The position numbers and the translations under genes are program-made. Shown piece by piece: positions 22,616-34,495 of a stretch of 64,000 nucleotides of DNA; within the stretch, counting starts at the first letter, position 1, and each line of letters opens with the position of its first letter. The notes under the pieces are model-generated. The model made no database searches and had not been told where the DNA came from. It worked only from the letters and a program-made list of their open reading frames with translations. This DNA is from Ceratorhiza oryzae-sativae (lineage: Eukaryota; Basidiomycota; Agaricomycetes; Cantharellales; Ceratobasidiaceae): NCBI GenBank assembly GCA_030998015.1, contig JARWMV010000236.1:682001-746000 (forward strand), written 5' to 3'.

Positions 22616-24115
22616 TTAAATGGCTTGGCGTACCAACAAAGGCGCAGTTCTAATAATCCCCCCTGAGATGGAAACTACCGCCTGCATCTGACTCATGTCG
22701 TCAAAGGACATTGTGTCTTGATCAGTTTTTGCATTGTTGAATGTTACATATTTATCCTTGTCTAGCAACGGTGTGCACTCCTTCAACGGGTGCCATGTGT
22801 ATGACTCCTGTATGATCGCTCGGGTAATAGTACTTCAGTTCTTTATTAGTAATACTTACGGGGTCAAGTAGGTAGGAAGGGTCGTATTCGCCCTTATACC
22901 TCATTTTGGGACATGAATGGATGTAGAAACCTAAAAATGTAAGTCTGATGAAGTTTTAGGGCGTTGGGGGCGCATTCATACCCATATAGAGCGAGTCTAC
23001 AATCTCCGCCCCAGCATCGTGGAGTTCCTTGGCAAGAGTAACTTCTCTTATTGCACTGATCTGGTTGAGTAAGTTAGCATACTTTGGTTCAATCCAGTCG
23101 ATCAGACGCTTACCTTGCCGAGAGACCAATTGCCCAACCCTCCGCATACATGAAGTAAACACTCGACACGCACCCCGGCAGGATATCGATAACCCCAATA
23201 GCAACTAGCTTTCCATCGACCCGATACATCTGGTGATAGGATCCATAGTGGGTAGGAAGTGGATAGGCTGGTTTTGCGGGTGGGTTTTTGTACGTGATAG
23301 GCTCTAGTCGTATTGCCGACTCGACCAAAAACCGTTTAAACCCGATAGGAGAGTTCCTAAAGTCATTGTGCACGGACTCTTGGTATTGGACATAAAGCTG
23401 AAATTTCTCCTCCGTAAACGATGAGGGTTCGAGGGTTACCTAGAAGGACATGTGGGTGAATTTTGGTGAGTGAAAACGGAGAAGAAATAACTTGCCTCAA
23501 AACGATGTGTAGGCACAATTCCTTTAGCCTCCAGCACAGAAAGGTCTGCGGCATGGACGAGATCTACGAGAGGAGGGGGGTTTTTCGGTGGAGCGGTGCC
23601 GGCTGTTCTGACGAAAGTCAGCTCGATCTCTTATCAAATACTATCAATCAACCAACCCTTCTCCCCATCACCATATATCAGAAACTTGTTCCACTTGTTT
23701 AAAGCTTTCCGTTGATTCTTGGAAAGCTTAAAGTTTAATGCGTCTAGCCTTGTCGAGTCAAGTTGAGCTATCCCTGAAGACAACAGCAGTGAATTTATAG
23801 CAATTTCACGTACTTGATTGTATACTGAGGACAACAGCTATCCTTTAGATTCGGCTTATACAAGTAATCACCAGAGCGTCGCCAGCCACGATCCAATAAG
23901 CGCTTGTAAACCTGACAAAGCCGTGAATAAACGCGATAATCATGCTCTTGTGTCTACTGCCGACTAACTGAACAAGACATTTGCAATGGGCTCATGGAGA
24001 CAGTAAGGCTGGTTTGCGGTCGATCCAAGTCGCTTTTCTTGGTGCAATAGCCACAGGAGCTTTGCTGACCGCCATAAATATCGACGACAGTAATTGGCTC
24101 GGATACTTCTGACAT
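22616..24115 (-). CDS. ATE1: Arginyl-tRNA--protein transferase (N-degron pathway), apparent 1-base loss
   Basis: Transfers Arg from Arg-tRNA to N-terminal acidic residues to mark proteins for degradation. Exons about 24115-24002, 23953-23814, 23748-23657, 23602-23496, 23439-23114, 23060-22982, 22930-22860, 22807-22616; about 373 residues. Motifs: [73 protein letters not shown] and [20 protein letters not shown]. Near 23120 the conserved WSLGK-ISAIREV stretch lies in a different frame from the preceding sequence, as if one base were missing. A frame-preserving splice using an acceptor five bases downstream exists but destroys the motif. The fourth intron has a GC donor (23495). Confidence 0.88.
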
Positions 24116-24627
24116 AGGTGTAGTTTGGTCGCGAATGAGGAATAAAGCCAAGTTTTTAAACAGGTCTTGTTGTATGAGAGAACAGGAGTTAGTGAGGTGG
24201 TGTCCGCGCTCACCCCTTCCACAAGCGCCCATAGATATGCTCGGGGCCGAGAGCCTGTTGTTTCGATCGTGACTCGCATGCTTCGAACTCGCCTAAACTT
24301 GGAGCCAGCTGATAGAATCGCTCGGAATTGGAACAGACTGGAAATGACCCCCCCTCCCACAACATTTGGTACCGCCCGTGCTGGGTGAATCGCTTGCTCG
24401 TTGGCGAGAGATCGCTGGACTGGTCACTTCGGGCTGGGCCTTTGCCATCGTGTACTAGTTACGTCAAATCGATAGGTTCAAGGCCGCGCGGAGGACAAAA
24501 CTGGAAATTTGCACAGCATGATCGGTCTGATTCAGTAGCATGGTGTGACTCGTTTGGTGTGACCGAGGAGGCAGGTATATATTCCGCCCGTTTCTTGCCG
24601 CACGTTTTCCCCTACTCATCTCTCATT
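24116..24627. other. Divergent promoter region ATE1 / DUF2828 gene
   Basis: 512 bases between divergent starts. A TATATATT-like stretch lies just before 24590 on the + side, about 40 bases upstream of the next ATG. No gene seen. Confidence 0.5.
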
Positions 24628-27363
24628 ATGGCTCAGAAATCGCTCTTTGGCCCAACCACCACGAATGTCCCTACCAGAGGCTCAATGAGCACTGTCCGCG
24701 CAAACGTGACTGTTCCCCAAAGTGCTGAGATTGTGAAACCTAGTGCCCAGCTCCTTGAGCAACTCCTGCCTGTGAAGGAGAAGCCCGTCGCTGCTGGTAT
24801 CCGTGGATCTTCCGGAAATGCGTTGGTCGATGCTTTGAAGAAGAAACAAAATCAGGCACGAACGGAAAACCAAGCCGAGGCATACGCATCGACCGAGTCA
24901 GGTTGGTGCCTTTTAAGGGTCATCAGATTATATGTCTTAACCCACCATTCTGGGAATACAGCAACACTGGATGCGTTTAGTGGTTTGAATGCCAACTCGA
25001 GCGCCACAGATATCCACAAGCAATTAGCCACCAGCTGGAACGAGTCGCCCGATCTCACCCTTCGGATCATCTGGAATATGCGTTCGATACACGAAGGCCA
25101 CAGCAACAGACTCGGCTTTTACCATGCCTTTGGTTGGCTCTACAAGAATCATCCTCGAACGGCCATCGAGAACATTCGGTTCGTCGTCGAGCGGCTTTGC
25201 GAGCGCAAGATCAAGCGCAAGCCGAAGAAGGATGACGGTGGATTCGAAGTGGTTGACGTCGACGAGGCGACCGTCGAAGATATTGTTAAAATGCCTCATG
25301 GTTATTACAAGGACCTACTCAATCTCGTCGTTCTAGCCATGCGCAACGAACTCGGTAACCCGGATATTGTAAAGTTCAAGTCGTTCAATGTTCCTCTCGT
25401 CCAACACAAGGAGCGTAGTAAGGACGATTGGAAGAAGATCAAGGCTGGAAAGAGAAACAAAACAAGGAACTTGGCGTTGAAGAGGCTCAAAAGCTTCGAG
25501 CAGAAGAGTCGAAGAAACACGTCGCGGCCGAGTCTGAAAAGGCCAAGGCCCAGCAACAGGCAAAGCGGGAGGCTGACTTTGCCTTGCTCAAGGAAAAGCT
25601 GGAGCACGACAAGGTCTTCTTGGCATTATACGCTACGGTCGCCCAGATTTTTGCGGATGCGCTCGGAAACGATGTCGGTGAGTAGTCGAAGCTAGTTTAT
25701 TGATTCAAGTCCTTGATCACTGTTTACAGCATTGCTGAAGAAGATTGAGGCCGCATCCGAGGAAGAGGCGTTCAACCTCAAGTTCGAGCTCACGAGCGCG
25801 CCCAAGTGGGCCCCATCACTCGAGTGTTTCCATGATCGAACAACCAATATCGCGACAGCTATCGCGCTAGTGATGTATTCCCGGGGCCATATGCCTGACC
25901 TCTCTCTGACATTGTCCGGCGAGTTGACTCAGGAGGCCGCCCAAACTCTTCGCGGTTACTACCGCCGCTGGGTCGTCTCTCCTCTGCGTCGGTTCGCGAA
26001 CATTACCGAAATAAAGATGTCAGCGAATGAGTGGAACAAGATCGACTACCGCCATGTTCCTAGCAAGTGTATGAAAAATAACAAGGGGAGCTTTTTCAAG
26101 CATGACGAGAAACGGTTGACGGATTATCTCGCGGACGTCACAGCCGGCAAGTCCAAGATCAGTGGTGCAGTCCTGCTTCCCCACGAGCTATTGATCGAGG
26201 CCCTTAAGAACACTCGGCCCGTTCAGAGTGGGGACAAGCTCAGCCCCGAGGCCGCTGTAAAGGCCGAGGTCGCTCGGCGTTTGGGAGAGGTACGGTTTAT
26301 TAGTATCGGCGCATTTACGCATCCTGACATTTTCCATACAACAGTCGAACAAGCAGATCATCGAGGCCCAGTGGAACTCACTCCTTGAGCGCATGCGCGA
26401 GTCTGGGGCCCTCGATAGCTCGCTTGCATTGGTCGACGTGAGTGGTTCGATGGGCTCCATAAGTTATCTTTCAGAGACAAAGAACCACAGCATTCAACCT
26501 ATCTTCCCAGGTATGTCGGCCATATTCTAATAGATCATGATCTGAGTTATATTATTTGAGCAATCGCCCTTGGGATACTTTTGGCGCAGCTTGCAAAGCC
26601 GCCGTTCAAAGATATGTTTATCACATTTTCGGCAACTCCGGAGCTCTTGACTCTCCAGCCTGGGGGTTTGGCGGAACAGGCGCGATGGATGGTTGGCACA
26701 GACTGGGGAATGAACACCGATTATGAAGCCGTGTTTATGAAGCTGCTTCTGCCGACCGCCGTGCAAAATAAAGTCAAGGTAAGGCCTTCAGATGTGCTAT
26801 CACGAAACCGTTTTGATCCCATATGTATTGTAGCCGGAGGACATGGTGAAACGCCTATTCGTTTTTTCCGACATGCAGTTCGATTCATCTTTAACGTTCA
26901 ACACTTCCGTTCAAGGCTGGGAGACTACCCATGACCGTATTACCAAGGCCTTCAAGGAAGCGGGCTACGAGATGCCGGAGATTGTGTACTGGAACTTGAA
27001 AGGGGGCACCACGAAGCCTGTGACAAAGGTACCTGTAACACATTCCTGGTAGTTTTGGGTATGACTGATATGGACTATATAGGATACCCCAGGGACCGCC
27101 TTGCTGACTGGATTCTCGGCTAACATGATGAAACTGTTTATGGAAGGCAAGGGCCTTGAGGAAGAACTGGTCGAGGTTGGCCCTGATGGAGAGGAAGTAA
27201 AAAAGCAGCCGAACGACCCGCTTGCTGTGATGGAAAAGGCCTTGGCCAAGCCGTGCTACGACGTCCCTCGAGGTGTACGATTAATCTTGATGCCGTTCAC
27301 GCCCCTGCATGTGATCTACCCCTTGTATGCACTAACCCATTTGTCTCAGTCTCCATAAAATGA
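24628..27363 (+). CDS. DUF2828 protein with C-terminal vWA (MIDAS) domain, apparent 1-base loss
   Basis: Fungal/plant DUF2828 family of unknown function; its helical N-terminus plus vWA C-terminus recalls TROVE/Ro proteins (inference). Exons: 24628-24901, 24962-25677, 25730-26289, 26345-26510, 26561-26778, 26834-27028, 27083-27272, 27350-27363; about 777 residues. Seen: WNESPDLTLRIIWNMRSIHEG plus LGFYHAFGWLYKNHP, the basic helix QKLRAEESKKHVAAESEKAK, YRHVPSKCM, and the metal-site motif DVSGSMGS with the later FSDMQFDSS. At about 25440-25460 the frame must change after DDWKKIK to reach KEKQNKELGVEEAQ. This needs one missing base or an implausible 26-base intron. The first intron is a multiple of three without stops and could be retained. 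The last intron carries a good CTAAC branch site; without it the frame stops at 27358. Confidence 0.85.
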
Positions 27364-27839
27364 AATATCAATTTGTCACTGTGTAATCTGCGCAATCTTC
27401 GACTCCAGATATGACCCAAGTAGAATGGCTAAACGCGAACCACCATCATTTGATGGTTCACACAGTCATTTCACCTGACCGTCTAGCGAGCCGGTACCTC
27501 ACCTATTGACCAACACACGAGGTAAAGGGCACTCGGTTCGGAGAGACTGAATTTCTGAACCAATCCCATGTGCATACATTCTACTGACACTCAAAAAAAC
27601 GGTGAATTCGCCATTGATCATGGTGATTAGTTCGATTGGCAGAAATAGTGGACTGAATACCAGCACCACCAAAGTGGTAGAATTGTTTCGAGCCTTCAGT
27701 TGTGAGACTGGTACGGCCGGATGTACCTCAGTCCGGTGTTTAAAACAGCAACTCAGCGAAAAAGTTCAAAGTATAAAAAGGGATCATGTTCGTTCCCTCT
27801 ACATCGACCTAGACCTTCCAACCTCGTCATTACCCTACC
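27364..27839. other. Intergenic region / promoter of the quinone reductase gene
   Basis: No gene recognised. It ends in a TATA-type core promoter (listed separately). Confidence 0.55.
27772..27780 (+). promoter_or_regulatory. TATA box of the WrbA-type gene
   Basis: TATAAAAAG lies 60 bases before the ATG at 27840 and is followed by a pyrimidine-rich leader. This is a well-placed core promoter element for an inducible-type gene. Confidence 0.6.
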
Positions 27840-28686
27840 ATGGCCCCCCGCGTGAGATGCACACATAACCAGGTTTATTGGGGGGTTACTGAAATGATAT
27901 CTATAGGTTGCAGTCATCATCTACAGTTTACACGGGCACATCGCCAGGAGTAAGTTCGGCATTGACGCGTAATCGTTGCAGGGCAACTTGATGCTGAAAT
28001 CGATACGCCAGTGGCCGAGAGTGTTAAACAGGGCGTCGCGGCTGCTCAAGGTTCGAAAGGTTCGGTCCAAATCTATCAGTAAGATTATTCCCACAGCAGC
28101 GGTTTGAACGGTGATTGATTCAACCTGTGGTCGACAGAGTGGCCGAAACACTTTCGCCCGAGATATTGACTAGGATGTGTGCCCCTCCCAAACCCGACTA
28201 CCCAGTCATCGTCCCCGATGACCTGCTCAAATACGATGGCTATCTTTTGGGTGTCCCGACTAGATACGGAACCATGCCTGCTCAATGGAGAGCGTTCTGG
28301 GACGCGACTGGCCAACTATGGCAGCGTGGAGCGCTGCATCGGAAGCATGCCGGAGTGTTTGTCTCGAGCGGCAGTTTGGGAGGTGGACAAGAGCAAACCG
28401 TCGTGTCGGCATTATCGACGTTTGCCCATCACGGGATTGTGTTTGTTCCTTTGGGGTACAAACCTGCGGTGGCGGAGCTCAGCAATATTCAAGAGGTGCA
28501 CGGAGGGTCTCCGTGGGGCGCAGGGACACTTGCAGTAAGTGGTGTTTGATTTCAGTAATGGGGTGTCTTGTGCTTATGATTGGCGCACAGGGCGGAGATG
28601 GAAAACGCCAACCGAGCGAACTCGAGCTCAAGGTAGCGTTTGAGCAGGGCAAGGACTTTTATGAGACCTTGTCCCGGACGTTGTAG
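27840..28686 (+). CDS. NAD(P)H:quinone oxidoreductase, WrbA/Pst2 flavodoxin-like family
   Basis: FMN-binding flavodoxin-fold enzyme reducing quinones by two electrons, a defence against redox cycling. Exons: 27840-27851, 27907-27949, 28012-28078, 28138-28534, 28591-28686; 204 residues, the typical length. Motifs: [20 protein letters not shown] (flavin-binding loop), [84 protein letters not shown]. The first exon encodes only MAPR. In the third exon the acceptor was chosen to give the family motif GHIARMAES rather than an upstream AG. TATA box 60 bases upstream. Confidence 0.94.
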
Positions 28687-29142
28687 GGTGGTGATTTCGT
28701 TCCGGTCTGGAATATAACGTGTATGAACCCTTCGAGTTTGCCCAAAGCCATGAAGAAAGCAGGGCCACGCATAACTTGCATGCCTTTTGTGCGCGCCTAA
28801 CGCATGTGTGCGGGGGATCTATGCGATTAGCCTGCGGAGAGAATCCACCCGATGAACATACCCAGCTCTAAAATACGAACGAGAGTATGCCTAGACCCAG
28901 TGCGTGATCAGTGGCTGGGCTATATGCACGTTGAGACCCCTGTTGCGTCGACCACGTGACACCCCACCGCCACCACCAACGTCATGGGTCGGATCTGATT
29001 TATATCCGTCGGGCGCCCCAAGACCCGCAACCTCATCCGCGCTGCACACTTTGGCTCCTGACGGGGATCTGCCGAGCCACATTGGTCATCTGCATATCCG
29101 CTCTTCTCGTCGCTCCCAGCAGCACACGACCACTCTCCAGCG
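28687..29142. other. Intergenic region
   Basis: Between the quinone reductase gene and the inhibitor-2 gene on the same strand. CT/CA-rich close to the next start. No gene recognised; frames crossing it on both strands overlap the coding exon and look like shadows. Confidence 0.55.
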
Positions 29143-30366
29143 ATGGCCACGACGTCCAGCCCCCCGCTTATGATCCACTCTCCAACGAGCGCTGCAGCCC
29201 AGCCCAAGCCCAAGGGCATCCTCAAGAATGCACTCCCATCCCCCGGGCTCAACAACACCAGGTATGTCATCTCGCCAGAGCATGTTGCACCGCAGCTTGA
29301 ACCAATTCACAATAGACTTACATGGGACGAGGAGAACCTTGCGTTGACGGAAATCCAGAAGGACAGTCTGATGAAGATCACAGAGCCCAAGACCCCCTAT
29401 GTGCGCTACAACGCCGAGACGGACGAGGTCGAAGGGTTTAGCAGTGCGTGGACCCCCAACAGCTACTTTTGTTGTCCTTACGTTTGTCTTTCTGCTCTAG
29501 ACATTCCTGCATTCAATCTCGACAGTCGCCCCGGCCGATCGAATAGTTCCGAGGTAGCTCAATCTCCGTCTACGTCAATTCCGCCTGTACCTGAAGATGC
29601 ACCGGCGCCACCGGTCCCTCCTGCGCCGTTGTCTCGCAAGAGCTCGGGCGCATCCGAGCCCCCTCCGATGTCCTCCCGCCGCACTTCATTCACCACTCCC
29701 ACAGTCCCGGGTCGCACAGGCTCGGCTAGTGGCTCGTCCAGTCGTAGCACTAGCTTCCTCGCTGGTGACAGGGGAGAGGTCAGACAGCTACAAGGGCAGC
29801 ATGGTGAACGCGGAGAGGTCGAGGAAGATGAGATGGATGAAGAATGTAAGCTCGGCTATCTTGATCCTCGACGTGTGCCCGTGGTTGACGTGTATCGGGT
29901 GTTTCAGCCGCGGAGAAGCATGCCGCATTTATCAAGGCTCGCGGCCGCCATTATTCCAATGAAGCAGAAGCAATGAAGGTGCATAACACACTCCGTTTAT
30001 CTTTTTCACGTTCCTCTCCTCCAAGCTCGCGGTAGTCCCTGGGGTGATTTATGCAGGGGGGTGATCAGGGGTGATTCACATGACGGGCTTATTTTGATCA
30101 GTGTCTATCCTAAATCGTTCGGGTTTATTCGCAACGCATGATATTGAAAATTTTCATGGTTATTATTCTAGCGTGCTCAACAGCTTATGGCTCAAGACGA
30201 CGATGATGATGAAGAAGCAGCCGACGACGACGAAGAGATGCGAGAGGATGGTGAGCAAGACAAGCTGTCCATCGACGAGGAGGTTGAGCGAAATACGGAG
30301 GCCAACACTGTACTCACAACGACTGAGGGCAAGGTCAATGGTGTCAGCTCAAACTCTGGGTCATGA
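29143..30366 (+). CDS. Protein phosphatase 1 inhibitor-2 family (Glc8-like)
   Basis: Regulatory partner of PP1 catalytic subunit. Exons: 29143-29261, 29316-29443, 29501-29845, 29908-29978, 30172-30366; 285 residues. All three inhibitor-2 motifs are present. The N-terminal PP1-binding KGILKN is at about residue 27. The central block [20 protein letters not shown], then [17 protein letters not shown], has a TP site in the position of the regulatory GSK3/Pho85 site. The C-terminal block is [20 protein letters not shown]. The tail is acidic ([14 protein letters not shown]). A Ser/Pro-rich insert separates the blocks. The last intron, 193 bases, is unusually long for this window. Confidence 0.9.
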
Positions 30367-30980
30367 TCCAAGTGATAGATTGAGGGAGGGTAGGCGGAGT
30401 CGGTAGGAAGTGATGGGTAGAGGTGGTAGACGAGCAGGAATTGAAGTACGAGTCACGCTTCGCGATTCTTGTCATATCCCTGCATTTTCCCGAAGCCGCC
30501 TCGTGGCGGAATTGTATCGTTCCAACTTTGAAGTCGATTACTTGTAAGTGTAGTGCGTCATGTGATAGTTTCAATTGTAGGCTGCTTTGGGGTCCAATTC
30601 ATTCATCACTTTCTCGGGCGTGCGTTTGTGAACCTAGGGGTTAGACGTGAACAGGACATGCGTCAGATTGATGCAAGATTAGGCTGCTCTGCTCGCTCGC
30701 GTCGGTTCAATGCAATAACTTAATCTAGCTTTCCCCTATCGGTGGGACCAATACCCGTCCGATTTTTTCCCATGCTATCTGTATGCCAAGTCTCGTGTTA
30801 GTTTGAATGGTCGATCTGGGCGGCGGCTTGTGGTTTGCTGCGTTTGTAATCTAACAATGATGACTAGCATGTCGATACAGACGAATAGATAGAATTAGAA
30901 CGGGCAAGTGAAAGCCGTAAATTACAACAGGTGTCCGCATCAAACCAGAAATTAACCTTTGAGCAGCAGGACGAACACAG
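30367..30980. other. Convergent intergenic region
   Basis: 3' flanks of the inhibitor-2 gene (+) and the small membrane protein gene (-). No supported gene. Confidence 0.55.
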
Positions 30981-31364
30981 CTAAACCGTATTGGCCGTTG
31001 AGTTTGGCAATTGGTGCGAAGGAGCTGATTCGTCGGCTTCGTCGTCCGGTAGCCGAATGGCGCCTTCTCGTCTAGACCAAGTACGCATCCTGCAACGAGT
31101 CGCCTGATTAGAACTGAGTCGCAGACAAATTTATGAGTACGGATACCTATGTTGGACGACCGACTTCCACGAGGATGCTCTTCGGTAGATGAGGAATAGC
31201 AAGCTCAGACAGAAAACGGTCACGACGATGGCTAGTGTCGGTACGGTGAACGGGTCTGGGTCTCGTGAGGGGACCCGTTTTGGCTCTAATACGCGATTGT
31301 ATGTGAGATTGCGGTTAAGATTAGAGCTGGAGTCTGGTCTACTCGCCTTTGGGGAACCCTTCAT
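30981..31364 (-). CDS. Small single-pass membrane protein of unknown function
   Basis: Not recognised. Two exons, 31364-31147 and 31089-30981, joined in phase by a normal 57-base intron; 108 residues. A basic/Pro-containing N-terminal half (RVLEPKRVPSRDPDPFTVP) precedes one hydrophobic helix (LAIVVTVFCLSLLFLIY). A positively charged stretch (RRASSWKSVVQHRRMRTWSR) and an acidic, probably soluble C-terminus follow. The charge distribution suggests N-out or tail-facing-cytosol topology but does not decide it. There could be an upstream exon; the ATG chosen is the first in frame. Divergent from MED17. Confidence 0.5.
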
Positions 31365-31920
31365 CCATTGTGAGAGTATCTACCCAATACAGTTGATCGA
31401 GTTTCTGCGGGTTTGATAGTCTGCTCGGAGTGCAGGAGCCTAGATCTGGTTAGTACCGGTATAGGTTCGCTTAGCCAAGCCTTGAGTCGTTTGTGACAGC
31501 AAGCGAATGTTCAAAGGCGGGCCTCTAAGATTGTTGTCAAATACGGACACAGTGACGGCGCTGGGCGCGAAGTACTTGAATAGGAGACTAGAGAATCCTG
31601 CCGTCTATATCTGATGTCTCCAAGTCACTAAAGGGATGGTAGGGTTGCGAGAGAGGATTTCGTATTTACAACTTGTTCTTGACCATAACCGGCGCTTAGT
31701 TGACCAAACATCTTCTCCGACTTGTTGCGCTAGCCACATTCAGTAGAGGCTTTTGAAGCTTTCTAGGCCGCGCTTCTCCTTTTAACGTATAGGTTTCTGT
31801 GTCCTGCATAACGATTTCGAACCAACATTGGCCGAGTGTCTCGGCCGCCGGAATAGTTAAACGTCGGGGAGGCTTGTGCGTCAAACTCTTGTGTTTTAAC
31901 CTACCTGGGTATACTATATC
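31365..31920. other. Divergent intergenic region upstream of MED17
   Basis: 556 bases, no gene recognised. A missing 5' exon of the small membrane-protein gene cannot be excluded. Confidence 0.5.
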
Positions 31921-34495
31921 ATGGAAGACATAGATCCGCGCCTAGTTAGACTTTCTCTTGAGCCCCCCTACCGTGATGACAATGGAAAGCCAATACCGAA
32001 GCTTCGAGACATTGGAAACGATGGCATGCTGATATTTGAAGAGTTGGTGTTTTATCTAAACCTGCGTCGGCACTCCTTGAGCCCTTTTCAAACAGAAAAC
32101 AAGCACCATCTGCTGCGCTTGCGCCCCAGCTAAAGCGCCTGCACGACCTCATTGCTTCTCGCAAACGCGAGTTTCGGACTGTTACCGAGGCTCGCATACT
32201 GGCCGATGGCGCGGGAATCATAGACACGACGACATCATCCGGATTGGCTAACCCAACAAACGTCGGGACGAGCGCCTTTCTTGATGAAGACGCGAACGCG
32301 GATGAAATGGAAGCTACTGCAGAAGAGCAGGAACAAGTTGGTGCGCTAAATCCGGAGAGCTTGATGAAGCTTCGGGATGAGATGATTCAACGACTTGGGT
32401 GAGCCCATTGCATGTTTATTGTATCATCACTCATTCTCGTTTAGAGAGGCACAGCATAGTATGAATACTTCCCTGGACTTGCTCAACTGCCTCCTTGCCG
32501 TAAACAAGTTGGCGGGTAATTCCACCGGCACGGACGCCGCGAACCCAACTGCTGGGCTTGCAGGATTCGCTCCAGCCCCAGCTGCCCAAGCCCCGCCGGC
32601 TCCTGTGACACTCGCACCGTCAATACTCGCGTTACCAGCTACCAAACCATCTGTTGCGGTTATGAATACCCAAATCGGAATCACAACTCGGGATTCTGGC
32701 ATTCGTAAAGCGGCGGAAATTCTGCGAAAGGCCGCATTCTCAACTGCAGAAGAAATTGAGCGCGCGGGACGAGGTGGCGGATCAAACACATCGCAAGGGA
32801 AATATGATACAAGCTATTGGGCCACTGCTCTCCGCTTGAGACAGGCTTGTTGGGCGCTGCTGCCTGCCCCCTTGCCCCCTGGTGTGGGGATAGCACCCAA
32901 AGGCTCTACGCGAACTTCAAAGGACATATTATTCGGGTTTGCCCTGGAAGGATGTGAGCATCATACGTTGATCGCCGGAGTACGACTGATCCATGCCTAA
33001 AACAGCGTCCGTTGGATATCGAAGAGTAGCATTTGGGTCGGTTCCTTCCAACAGCGCCCTAAAAACATTAGCTGCAGACGGCAAACCAAAGTTACTAGTC
33101 TTTCCCCACTCCCAAAACCGTCGACTCCAGGTGTCTCTGAAGGTCAACGGAAAGAAGTACTCTTGCCCTCTGGAAAGTTCACTCGAGGGTAGCCTGCCAA
33201 TGTCTGGTCCTCGGGCTGGGTCTACGACGCAAGCCTTGAATAACCTGATGCGAGACGCACAACAGGAGCTAATTGAACAAGAGATATTCAGCGAGGTATG
33301 GTTACCATAAAATTGACATGTCTTACGCTAAGTTTCTTTGAAAGCTATCGAACCAAGTGAGATTCGCTGGAGCGTCAGTATCTCAACTTTCCGCCAACTG
33401 CCTAGAATTTGAGATCACGCAAGACTTGGCTCTAGTGTTTGAACGAGTGAGTTTTGCCATATTACAATACAAATAGTGCTCAAGCCAAAGTAGGTCTCAA
33501 CCGAGGACGAGACAAAAAACGATAGTCCTATCACCGATCCTTCAGAGCCCGATGTCGTATTCTGCACATTGCTTCGGCATATGCTCACCATCCTTCTCAC
33601 TCGAGCACATCGAGGCATTCTACTCGATGGGATGGCACATTCAGTCCCCGTCACACTACCAAATACGGCCACTATGATAAAAAAGCAAGTACCAATCCTA
33701 GGACCAGTTGTTTCCCTGCTACGATACCGTGCCATGGTCCAACGAGTGGATTATGAACTGAAAAAGGTGTTGGGTGGTCTTGGACGAGCAGGCGTGCAAG
33801 CCACCGTAACTATGTCGGGGGTGAGCGAACCGGCCAAGGGGTTCGTTGAAAGTCTGTCTCGGTTTGTCGACACGTTGGGGGACGCACAGCTCCCGCTGGC
33901 CTTTCAGCGCCCAGATCAGAGCTTAGCCTTGAGCGGCGAAGCACTCCTAAGAATCGAGAATAGGTTAGCACGCGTATGTTCTATTCCACATAGCCCCTGC
34001 TAACAACGATGCTAGGCACCTCATTCAAATCACTTTCCACTCGCCAACACTGTTAAAACTCCAGGTTGTACAAGCCCAAATTACCGTGCACGATCATGGA
34101 CAGCTGGGCGATTTCCTTCGCGCCGATGTCACGGCACGCGTAGTTCAGCATATTCAGGACATCGGGAAAGCCTTTGCAACCGAACTCGCTAGATCCGATG
34201 CGAGAGGTTCAGAGTTCTCTAAGACTTGGTTTGTTGATCCGATTGCTGGATATTGTATTGGCAGATGGCCTGGTGGCAAAAGGTAAGCATGGAATATGAA
34301 GTGCTGGCGCGGTATTTAATTAGCCTTTGCTTTAGCCGCTTCCAGGTTGTAGTACAAGAATCGGGGAGCTTGCGCTGCGAAGCGTTGGGCGAATCCAATG
34401 GGAAACCATGGAATCTAACCTTTAGCGACGCAAAAGGGATCAAGCTGAAAGACTGGGTACAATCCGTTATGTCTGCTTCTCCAAGAGCCTTATGA
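31921..34495 (+). CDS. MED17: Mediator complex subunit 17 (Srb4)
   Basis: Head-module core subunit of Mediator bridging activators and RNA polymerase II. Exons: 31921-32042, 32096-32398, 32445-32953, 33006-33295, 33345-33446, 33494-33963, 34016-34282, 34336-34495; 740 residues. The N-terminus RLVRLSLEPPYRDDNGKPIP matches fungal Med17. The helical segment LKRLHDLIASRKREF and the acidic insert follow. Then come RKAAEILRKAAFSTAEEIER and YWATALRLRQACWALLPAPL, and the large C-terminal domain (LLRHMLTILLTRAHR, GPVVSLLRYRAMVQRVDYEL). No membrane segment or signal. All eight exons join in phase. The assignment is by recalled family pattern, without an alignment. Confidence 0.78.

Noticed and set aside
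24465..24490. B-box-like GTTCAAGGC
   Set aside because: Matches the short consensus only; flanks do not form a T stem and no other tRNA part is visible.
25395..25440. 26-base intron in the DUF2828 gene
   Set aside because: Although it has GTAAGG...AAG and fixes the frame, it is far shorter than any other intron here and deletes a conserved motif; a missing base is more likely.
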